A DNA stretch of 64,000 nt from positions 85,060,245-85,124,244 of the forward strand of contig NC_134461.1 of NCBI RefSeq assembly GCF_047948215.1, in the 5' to 3' direction. Each line of letters starts with the position of its first letter. Within the stretch, counting starts at the first letter, position 1. The stretch is from Lycorma delicatula. Taxonomy: Eukaryota > Arthropoda > Insecta > Hemiptera > Fulgoridae. Shown piece by piece: positions 40,401-52,427 of the stretch. A program made the position numbers and the translations under genes. The notes beneath the pieces are model-generated. The model made no database searches and was not told where the DNA came from. It worked only from the letters and a program-made list of their open reading frames with translations.

Positions 40401-43400
40401 TTGTTTTACATATTCCACACGTGGCCTGCCTACACAATTTTTTCCTTCTACCTGTCCTTCCAATATTAAAGCGACTATTCCAAGATGCCTTAGTATGTGG
40501 CCTATAAGTCTGTCTCTTCTTTTAACTATATTTTTCCAAATGCTCCTTTCTTCATCTATTTGCCGCAATACCTCTTCATTTGTCACTTTATCCGCCCATC
40601 TGATTTTTAACATTCTCCTACAGCACCATATTTCAAAAGCTTCTAATCTTTTCTTCTCAGATACTCTGATCGTCCAAGTTTCACTTCCATATAAAGCGAC
40701 ACTCCAAACATACACTTTCAAAAATCTTTTCCTGACATTTAAATTAATTTTTGATGTAAACAAATTATATTTCTTACTGAAGGCTCGTTTAGCTTGTGCT
40801 ATTCGGCATTTTATATCGTTCCTGCTTCGTCCATCTTTAGTAATTCTACTTCCCAAATAACAAAATTCTTCTACCTCCATAATATTTTCTCCTCCTATTT
40901 TCACATTCAGTGGTCCATCTTTGTTATTTCTACTACATTTCATTAATTTTGATTTGTTCTTGTTTATTTTCATGTGATAGTTCTTGCGTAGGACTTCATC
41001 TATGCCGTTCATTGTTTCTTCTAAATCCTTTTTACTCTCGGCTAGAATTACTGTATCATCAGCAAATCGTAGCATCTTTATCTTTTCACCTTGTACTGTT
41101 AGTCCGAATCTAAATTGTTCTTTAACATCATTAACTGCTAGTTCCATATAAAGATTAAAAAGTAACGGGGATAGGGAATTTTCCTTGTCGGACTCCCTTT
41201 CTTATTACGGCTTCTTTCTTATGTTCTTCGATTATTACTGTTGCTGTTTGGTTCCTGTACATGTTAGCAATTGTTCTTCTATACCCAATTGTTCTGTATT
41301 TGAACCTTTTTTTTACCCAATTTTTTTAAAATGCTTAACATTTTATTCCAGTCTACGTTATCGAATGCCTTTTCTAGGTCTATAAACGCCAAGTATGTTG
41401 GTTTGTTTTTCTTTAATCTTCCTTCTACTATTAATCTGAGGCCTAAAATTGCTTCCCTTATCCCTATACTTTTCCTGAAACCAAATTGGTCTTCTCCTAA
41501 CACTTCCACCACTCTCCTCTCAATTCTTCTGTATAGAATTCTAGTTAAAATTTTTGATGCATGACTAGTTAAACTAATTGTTCTGTATTCTTCACATTTA
41601 TCTCCCCCTGCTTTCTTTGGTATCATTACTATAACACTTTTTTTGAAATCTGACGGAAATTCCCCTTTTTCATAAATATTACACACCAATTTGTATAATC
41701 TATCAATCGCGTCCTCACCTGCACTGCGCAGTAATTCTACAGGTATTCCGTTTATTCTAGGGGCCTTTCTACCATTTAAATCTTTTAATGCTCTCTTAAA
41801 TTCAGATCTCAGTATTGTTTCTCCCATTTCATCCTCCTCAACTTCCTCTTCTTCCTCTATAACACCATTTTCTAATTCATTTCCTCCGTATAACTCTTCA
41901 ATATATTCCACCCATCTATCAACTTTACCTTTCGTATTATATATTGGTGTACCATCTTTGTTTAATACATTATTACATTTTAATTTATGTACCCCAAAAT
42001 TTTCCTTAACTTTCCTGTATGCTCCGTCTATTTTAGCAATGTTCATTTCTCTTTCCACTTCTGAACACTTTTCTTTAATCCACTCTTCTTTCGTCAGTTT
42101 GCACTTCCTGTTTATAGCATTTCTTTATTGCCGATAGTTCCTTTTACTTTCTTCATCATTAGCATTCTTATATTTTCTACGTTCATCCATCAGCTGCAAT
42201 ATATCGTCTGAAACCCAAGGTTTTCTACCAGTTCTCTTTATTCCGCCTAGGTTTGCTTCTTCTGATTTAAGAATTTCCTTTTTAACATTCTCTCATTCTT
42301 TTCTACATTTTCTACCTTATCTTTTTTACTCAGACCTCTTGCGATGTCCTCCTCAAAAATCTTCTTTACCTCCTCTTCCTCAAGCTTCTCTAAATTCCAC
42401 CGATTCATCTGACACCTTTTCTTCAGGTTTTTAAACCCCAATCTACATTTCATTATCACCAAATTATGGTCGCTATCAATGTCTGCTCCAGGGTAAGTTT
42501 TGCAGTCAACGAGTTGATTTCTAAATCTTTGCTTAACCATGATATAACCTATCTGATACCTTGCAATATCGCCTGGCTTTTTCCAAGTGTATATTCTTCT
42601 ATTATGATTTTTAAATTCGGTGTTGGCAATTACTACATTATACTTCATGCAAAACTCTATAAGTCGGTCCCCTCTTTCATTCCTTTTGCCCAGCCCGTAT
42701 TCACCCACTATATTTCCTTCCTTGCCTTTTCCAATGCTTGCATTCCAATCTCCAACTATTATTAAATTTTCATCTCCTTTTACGTGTTTAATTGCTTCAT
42801 CAATCTCTTCGTATACACACTCTACCTCATCATCATCATCGGCGCTTGTAGGCATATAGACGTTAACAATCGTTGTCAGTTTAGGTTTTGATTTTATCCT
42901 TATTACAGTGATTCTATCGTTATGCGTCTTGAAATACTCCACTCTCCTCCCTATCTTCTTGTTCATCACGAAACCTACTCCTGCCTGCCCATTATTTGAC
43001 ACTGAGTTAATTACTATTTTTACTATATTTTCTTTAAACCATAATTCTCTTGACCTTCTGATATGTGCAGTAGCAATAATATAAAGTCATTTACTTTCGC
43101 TTCATTAATTTTGACTTCTGGAAGAATCGATTCCACTTTTTTGAAATGTGATGTTATTTTAAGAATTTTAAATTGAGTCAGTGTGCCTTTGTAAATAGGA
43201 CTAACAATGTAATACTCACTGGCATACTTCTTAATGGTGTATTTTTGGATGATCCATTTTAATTTTTTTGTCACTGGTTCTTTGAAAATATGGATGACCA
43301 ATTTTTTTTAGTAAATCTAGTGCATGGCTAACATTAAAATTATTGGAAAATTGCCGTATTCACAAATAATATCAATATAGTTTTGTAAATTTTCAGTTAT

Positions 43401-46400
43401 TTCAACTTTTTTCATTTTTTGATAATGTAATCCAAGTTATACTTACAAACACAATAGGAGTGATCTCATACAAAATATATGTGTTCAGTCTGCAAAGTAA
43501 TCTGTTTTAATGGTCAAGATAAAAAATATTTACTACCAGTGACATCTGAAGATAAAATGAAAATCATTTTTTCATTCATTATTTTGAGGATGCAATCATA
43601 AGTTATTGAACATATAGCATTTGAATTTTCTTTGCCTCTGTTTTGAGAACCAGTACATCAGTATATGTAACTGTTATTTGTCTTTATGACAGCTCAGTTA
43701 AAAATATATAGCTAAAATAGACGCTTGTAAATCTGACAATTTTACTTTAACTTTTGGCAGTTGTCTATACTGTGCAAAATAATACTCAACAAGTAAAAAA
43801 TTATTTTTAAACTAAAATATTTTTTTGCTCTTATAAACTTCTGTTTATGGATATCATAATCATATCTATATTTATTATTTTTATCTTTCTGCTAAAGTAA
43901 TTGGAATTTATGGCAAAAATCATAAATATCACTTCTTGCTTTGGGAAAATTAAATAAGGTGCGTGCATGTGTGTGTAGTCAGGATTATCAAAATAAACAC
44001 TTTTAATTTATTTAAATAATAATGGCTGTTTATGTAAATTCAATAAGTCATACTACACTACTCTATCAAAGAAGGGCAATATTAGATCTCATTACAAACA
44101 GAACTTTGTAATAGAAGAGAATGGAAATTCCGTACAAGAAACTTGGAATAGAAAGGAATTTTGAAGTGTTCATTTTTTCACTAGTAGATAGCAGTTAGAT
44201 CTGTCATATACTTTTACTGAAAAAGGGCAGTTTTGCCATATATTCTATCCAACTTCTCAGTTTTAAATTAAATTGACATAATTGTGTTAATTTTTGTTTT
44301 TGTTGAAAACAGTTTGAAATTTATGTGTATTTCTTGAAAAAATTTAAGATTTTACTTATATTGTAAATTTTCACTCGTTTTATTAATATATAACAGAGCT
44401 GTAAAAAATGAAATGTGAATCAGTTTCATACTAAACACTTTAAATATAAAAACAATACTCATTTTAACTTATTAAGTTTACTATATATATTTCCTTCATA
44501 CAGTGGTTCCCAAACTTTTCTGAGCTGTTTAATTGAAAACTTTTTTCAATTAAAATATTTCCATGGTGCCCTACCGTAAGTAAAAGTATGACTACTTGTA
44601 AGTAAGAGACAAAAATGAGTATTTAACAACTTCATTATTTAACATTTTTTTTACTTTATTAACATTAAATAATAATTATAAATGTCTTGGTTCAAATAAT
44701 TATGAAGCTTTTACAATATTTCACGGTGCCCCTGAGAAGAGGCTGCTGCTCCCGGGGCACCATGGCACACAGTTTGGGAATCACTGCCTTCATATGTTTA
44801 GTTAACTGAATTTTGTTCAGATATAAAAATTAGTTTTTTATTGGAAGAACAATAACAACAGTGATTAAGATATGGTAATAATCAATAAGAAAAGCTAACT
44901 AAGGTTATCTATTGCTGATTCTGTTTTTTATTATGTAAATAATCATTTCACTAAGGTATTTTATAATATATAAATCTGTCATAGATAACAGAAAGAATTA
45001 TTACTTTAAAGAAACCTTTTTACACAAATTTCATTTAATTGTTTGTTTGTTAAATAGGAGAGAGATGCTGGTCAAGAAAAAATACAGGAATTATTTGAAG
45101 AGAATGCTCAATTAACAATATTAAGTAAATCTACTACAAATTATTCTAATTACAATAATTCTGCTAATGATTCTGATCATTACGAGGATGCTGAAACTGG
45201 TAAATATTTTTTTCTTAAAAAAGTAAAACTAACTGTTCAATGGTAATATGTATAAGGACCAAAAGGATTATATAATTTTATTAACTAAATATAATTTTGA
45301 AATAGATTATCTTGTTCAGTGGGAATTAGCTATTAAATATAAACTGTATGGTGGCTATAACCACTTTTAATCAAATATCACAGTGGTTTTGTTTTTCTGT
45401 TGAATTTTAAGAATATGTATTCAAGCTAATAATCAAATACTATGGTTATCATAGCACAGAAATTTTCATTAGTATATGAGTAAGTAATTCTTGGAAAATC
45501 ACAGTTGTGATTTCCAAGAATTTTAATTGAAATATTATTTTTCCTTCAAAACTGTTTTTACTATTTTTCTTTTAATATTGAAATTTTTTTATATATTGCA
45601 ATAGTGTTATTAAAATTTTTTTTAAAAGTTCTCCACATTCAAACCAACCATCAGAATTTTTTTAAAAATACGTAAGTAGCATATAAAACTGCACTCTGAA
45701 ATATAGTTAAAACAGTTTTTTTTATAATCTTTTAACATAGTTATGAATATTAAGATTGTAAAAGCATTGCAGAAATTTTTTATCACAACGCAATCATTTT
45801 ATCCTTGGATCAGAAACCATTGTGAAATTTTTCACAAGTTGTAACTTGAAAATAAAGTGTTTCCAGAGCCATATTTATATGACTTTTTCTTTACTTTGAC
45901 TTGTAGAACATTCTCTTAAAATTCTTTCTGCTTCTTCATGAGAGTGTATGTGTGTGTGTGTATTTATTTATTTACACGCGCGTGTGCCCATGCAGACACA
46001 CATTTGTATAGACATATGTAGATTATTATAATGTTAAATGCACATGGATTATGCCAGTATAGATTACCTTGCCTTTAAGAATTCATGTAACTTTTCCTGG
46101 TATACAATATTTTTGTTGAAAAAGTGTTGAGCATGATGTTACTAAAAAGAAATAACATTCTAATGACTAATTTATTTTCTGTTAAAATTTGCTTACTAAT
46201 TTTGAAATTTATTTTCAGTATCGAGTTCAATTTCTACCACCAGAAGTTAAAATCTAAGTATTAGAATCTATTGTTAGATTGCCAACTTTTATTGATTTTA
46301 TTTTTTTTTTTTTATGAAAATGTTTTATATACTGATGTTTTTTTTAGCGTTATTGTTTTACCTTTTGTTTTTAGGTTCGGGTGATAATAGTCTGTCAGAA

Positions 46401-49400
46401 CAGTTGACCAGCAGTGCACAAGCTCGTGCATTGCGACTTGAATTAGAAAATAGGCGATTAGCATCAACTGTTGAAAGTTTACAGGAAGCTGCTCTTCATC
46501 AAACCAACAAACAAATACTTGATTTAGAGAAAGATAAAAAGAAGTTATTTTTACAGGTGTGTATGTATTTTGATTTTCAGTATAAAGAGTGATTCACCAG
46601 TAATAGTTTAATATTTAAAGGTTCATTTTTTGGATGTTAATAATTGAGAATGTAATAGAAATATTGCAGTACAACAAAACAAAAATATTTGCCACTTTTC
46701 TCAAAAGTCTTTCAACTTTTCAATCAAATTATCGTTTGTCACCAATAACTGGCTACTGTGGTCTTCATCATGAATATTTACCCTTCTCAAAGTAAATGAC
46801 ACTTCTGTCTTACTTTAGTATCACTCATGATATTCAGGCCATAAAAGTCACAAATTTGCCTTGAGTTTTAGCTACAAATTTTTTTTTTGCCATAATTACT
46901 TCTCATACTTTTCACTCTTTGGGATTATGGAATTGTATTATTACTCATTATAAATATTACCAGCCTCTGTGGTTCAAATCCTAGTCAGGCTATAGGCATG
47001 GCATTTTCATATAAAAAATTGCCAATTCATCTCATCCACTGAAGCAATACATTAGTATTGCTTCAATGATTGATTCAGTTCTGGGACCACCACCGGAAGC
47101 TAAAAAAAAAAAAATAGTCTCCCTTTGTAATGCCCTATTTTATTTAACTATTTCCCAAAATATGTATATCGGCATAAAATAAAAATTAAATTAAAGCCTG
47201 TAATATCAAGTTAAAAGATAAAATCACATTACATCACATCACTTCCACATGTGCCCCACCAGTCACTTGAAGAATATCCAGCCAATAGGCGATTTCTTGC
47301 CATTTTCATCGCAGCATTTCTGGTGTGATAGTTGAAATGGCATTCTGAACGCTCTCATGCAGCTCCTGGATGTTTGCTACTTTTGTTGTATACATCCTGA
47401 CTTTGACGTAACCCCAGAAGAAGTCCAGAGGGGTTGTTATGTCTGGCAATCTGGAGAACAGGGAATTAAACCATCTCTTCCAATCCATCTACCAGAAAAC
47501 TGTCTCATCCAGCCTTTCCCTTGCCTCAAGAAGCCAGTGTATTCTTGCTGAAAAATGATATTAGAATGCCTAACCTCAATTTGAGGGAACACAAACTGCT
47601 TCAATATGTTAAGATTCCATTGTAGTTCTTTTTTGTGCACTTCTGTTTAGTAAATTATTTAATATGCCTTTATCATCTAATATATTTCCTAAATTATGGA
47701 AAACTAGTTTTATTAAACGATTATTTCAAAGTGGTGATAATACAAATTTTAATAACTACTGACAAATACAATGTATTTACTAAATTATTTGACAAGTTAA
47801 CATACAGTAATTAATGAGACAAATTGATGTAGAGAAAAAATCATTTATTCAATGACAACGAAACTGATTTTTCGACATGGTCTCCAGCAACATTTAGATA
47901 CTTGTCTTGTCCCACCGTTCTGTGATCTTTCTGATTCCTGCCGCATAGACTTTACCTTGCTATTTGAACCATTCATGTACCTCTTTTTTTGACCACTTCA
48001 TTGTTTTCAAACTTCTTGCCACGTAAAAATTCTTTGAGCGGGTCGAACAAATGAAAATCGGATTGGGTGAGGTCTGGGCTGTAAGGAGGATGTGGCAACA
48101 CCTCCCAACCCAAGTTCTCGAGCATTTCTCCCCTTATCTGACAATGTGGTGGCACATGTTGTCATGCAAGAGAGTTACACCTTCTGAGAGAGCAGCCTGA
48201 TGTTTTTGCCTTATTTCTCACTTTCTGTTTGAGCTTGTTAGAATAGCTTTCACTGTTATGTTATTCTTCTAAATAGTCACTAAAAATTTAATCTTGCAAA
48301 TCCCAGAAGACCATCAAAATCACTTTACTGGCTGACACATGAGTTTTGAATATTTATTTTGGTGGGTGAATTCAGATGTTTCCATTCAAAACTTTGCCAT
48401 TTGGATTTGGGCTCGAAATGATGTATCCATGTTTCTTACATAGAAAGTTGTTACATTACCTTCTGCTTCGAACCATTCTTTGAGCTCAGAACAAATGTAG
48501 ATCCGGGTGTCTTTATGGGCTTGAGTCAACTGTCTTGAAATCCACCTCGAACACTTTTTGCGATAATTCAGCATGTCATGAATGATGGATTGCGTGGTTC
48601 CAACACTAATATCACACAGACTAGTGATTTGGGAAATTTTGATTCAGCTGTCTTGGCGAATAAGATCATTTATGCAAATTTTGCAACGTGGTAGTCAAAA
48701 CTTGAACTGGTCTTCCAGAGTGACAGAGATCAGTCACACTTGTTCTGCCCACATTAAACTGTTTGACCTACTTTTATACGTTACTGCAGTTTAAAACAAT
48801 TTTTACCATACTGTTTCAACAATGAGAACTGCAGTTTAAACACTTTTTACTATAAAGTAAGTAAATTTCTGCCAGTAATGAGTAATTCCATAAGTAATGA
48901 GTAAATTTCTGCCGGTTTCACATTTTCTAATACAAAAATCTTATCACTGAATGTTTCTCTTCTGGTATACACTTTCAAGTGAAGCTGGCATTCTGAAATC
49001 AACAAGAGAGGTTATGTTTAGATAAATTATGATCAAACAGCCGATTAATGTGTTCCCAGCATTGCCAACTTGACTCAAAAAGTTTTATTGTCATTGTATG
49101 AACTATTTTTTCTATACATCAATTTGTCTTTTTAATTATTGAACGTCCCTCGAATAATAAAATTATGCCCTTTAATTGCTAGAAATATCAAACTCAACAG
49201 CTTCCTTGATAGTAAATCAATTCAAACAAATGTTACTATATATTTAGAACATATTAGTGAATCTTTAAATAATGGTTACATAATTGATTCACTTTATACT
49301 GACTTCTGTCAGAGCATGATGTTTTCAACATTGATTTGTTTGTTAGAAAACTAGCAGCATTTGGTTTCAACAGTTTGTTGTTATTATTATGATTTAAGTT

Positions 49401-52391
49401 GTTTCTCAATGATAGAATCCAATATGTTAGTCAATAATAATATATCAAAACCAATTAATGTAATCTCAAAGACTGGTTTGATTTATATAATTCTTCATTA
49501 AAATACAATCAAAATCAAGTTTAAAAATTTGTTAGGTAAATTTATTACAGTTTTATATTTAATAAGTACTATCTTAAAGTGTCTGTCTTATTATAAATAA
49601 TTTTTTTTTGGGCCAAGGGATATTATCCTGTTTATTTGAAATAAATAAATAATGTAAATAAAAATTAAAAGAACTGGCCACTGAATAATTCTTAGCTTAT
49701 CTTGCACTTCAAAGTTTTTAGAATTTTTGTGATTACTGAAACAATCTGGTATAAACATTTACGAGTGGCTAGGGGCCGCCTGGGTGTTTAATTTGTCAAG
49801 ATAGGCATTTTGGCATCAAGCCCCAGTTAGTAGAAATATTTGCTGTTAGGAGCGAATGGATGTATGAAGAACTATGATGGAGCCGCAGTGTGGGAGGGTG
49901 TAGGCATTGAACTCGCTCCCAAAAGCAGAACAAAACAGGACAGACAGAGATAGGGTATGTTTTCATTAGAGGCTTATTAAATTTGTGAATCTGTTTCTTG
50001 GTTTTTAAGTAAATTAAGAGGACTTGAGTAAATTCAATTGTAGGACAAAATTGATGTTATGATGAACACTTGTTTTGTTGGTGTGAGGATAGTATTTTTG
50101 GTATTTAAAGACTCAATCAAGTAATGATCTGAGGGCGCAGTCTAATTGAAGTTTGGTATGGAAAGAGTTTTTGTGTGAAACATTTGATATTAGAGGAAGG
50201 CGTGGGGATCATGCTTCTGCAAATCTATTAATTTGATAGTTGAGGGTTGTAAGTTATGGTAGGTGGTCATGGTTGGAAGAGTCCATGCCGTAGCGTTGTG
50301 TAAATTCACAGATGGAAATGTCTGCCAAGGCATTTGCATTTGTGGCATTCTGACTGAGGCCGAACTAATGACTGTGCTATGTTATCAGGTTTAGAGGGTC
50401 TAAAAGACAACCAGTAAAGCCCATCAGGGCTAGGAGGGGGTGTTTTGGGAACCAGGATCGTCACAAGGCAGGTGTCTTCCCTTATGGCAGGGTTAGGATG
50501 TTGCATTTATTTGATTGAGGATTTGTGGTAATGTATTAATTTTTTTTACTGATATTACTTGCATCTGTAGAGTTGACTTAAGATTATTTACAGGGAAATT
50601 AAGTGATTCTGATTTTAGTTCCTTGATGTATTATTCATCAATTTTATTCATTCTCAACTATAAAATTGTGTTTTGTCTTCTTTTAAATTTATATATTCTT
50701 TTAATTAATTATAATCTAAAAGAAAAGAAACAAAATATTGTTACATTATTTTAATAGTTAGTTGTGTTCATGTATGTATGAATTATACATTTATGTGTAT
50801 AACACAGTAAAAAACTTGTAGATAATTGACTTAAAATATTCAACTAAAGTATATATGTAATATTTTAATTGAAAAGAAATGAGTCATATTTGCTTTGTAA
50901 ATTTTGAGCAGCATTGACTGACAAGTTCATTGTCCTTTAATAAATTGATCTGTGAGAAATAATTTCTAAACATGGCCTTTTTGTTATTTAAATAACTGTT
51001 TGTTTTACCACATTCTTTGTAATAAAAGAAAAAAAAAATATTTTTATTTTATAAATTTAAAACTAGATTTAGCTCAATGTAATTTTATTGTAAAAATAAT
51101 AGAAAATATATCTTTTTAATTTAAGTTATTTAATTTTGGATTGTATTATGAAAAAATAAACTTTTTTTTTAGGTTGAAGATTTAGAAGAAAACAAACGCA
51201 AATTGCTGCAACATAATTCTGAATTAGAAACTACTGTTAAAAATGCCCAACGAGATACTAAAAAGATGCAAGAATTACGCGATACACTTCAGTTACAATT
51301 ACAAGTAAGTTGTAATTTTTTGTTGTCTGCCAACATTTGATTAAAACTAATTTGTTTAATTTACCACTGACTTATAACTTTGCATCTTAATACATTTTTG
51401 CCTATGTAATCCTTTACCTTTTCTGTTCTTCACCTTTCTTTGTGAAAGGTGAAATACCTTCTTTTGGTATTTAATTTCAGTAATTCTCTTAAGAAGTAGA
51501 AAGTTCAGTTTCTATTTTTAGAGTCTTGAATTATATTTTAAACCTCTGTTTCTTTTGATTTCCCTGAATTGCCCTTTGTAGTTAAAACTCTTCATAAGCT
51601 TTGTTGTCTGGATACAGTGTTGTTCAGTTGCCCCTTATCAAATCACATTTTCCATTTCTTAGGTGTTTCCACCTCTTCTTTGGCTTTCTTGTCCCTGGAA
51701 AATGCATACTACATTCTTGGAGATGTATTGTATCATACTTCAATCAATTGGTCCTATTTAATTGAATCTGTGGCTGTTTTATTTTATACAGAAATGTTTA
51801 AAAAAGATTTAAAAGCTGATAGAAATAGATTTTGAAGAAACTAATACAGAATTCCAGTACAAAGGTGAGAATGACAATGTTGATGTAGATGAAAAACAAA
51901 CATATTTTTGTCATAAATTTGTTAAATGAAATTTTGTGTTTAGCAAGATTTACTTGTCAGATAATTTTTTTGTATTAGATGTAGCCTTAGACTGCTTTTT
52001 CTATGTTTGTGATCTTAAATAAATTAAATTTAATAATTAAACATTAACTTTTTAGATTATTAGTTATAGTGCTTCAGAAATAAAAAATAGAAAAAATTTT
52101 TGTTAATTTTTAGTTATGGTTGTCTGCAAAATTCATGTTATCAATTAATGTCACAAAATAAGTAAGGAAGATTCATGGGTATTACAACAGTTATGTGTTT
52201 TGTGGAATCATCATCATTATCACATGATTTCCCCTTATCCTGTTAATATATTGGGTTGAGCTACTGATCAGGACCTCTATTTAATTATGCCCCTCTGTCA
52301 TTCTTCCTTGAAAACTTAGTTTTTTTCAAGTCTTCATTTTCTTGATCTTTCAATCTCTGTGCAGGTCTTATTTGTGTTATGCATAAATTAA

Positions 52392-52427
<36 letters not shown>

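Larger units (their letters stand above)
40287..43691 (-). mobile_element. APE-type LINE, copy 2, with composite 5' end
   Basis: Poly-T at 40287-40297 (+) is the poly-A tail. The flanking GCTCAGTTAAAAAT at 40274-40287 recurs perfectly at 43692-43705, so the inserted unit runs to 43691. Its inner part codes endonuclease and reverse transcriptase on the minus strand; the outer 0.65 kb (about 43025-43691) does not resemble the usual start of the endonuclease. Clade is not settled; the endonuclease-RT organisation and EGKNCVGRPR tail resemble RTE- or I-group elements. Confidence 0.9.

Noticed and set aside
40255..40860. 201-codon + strand open frame
   Set aside because: It is the complement of the LINE reverse transcriptase C-terminus. 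The homologous protein is on the minus strand.
46314..46374. Start of a separate membrane protein (hydrophobic leader before GSGDNS)
   Set aside because: The hydrophobic codons are the translated polypyrimidine tract before exon 11. The acceptor at 46372-46374 and phase from exon 10 fix the exon start.
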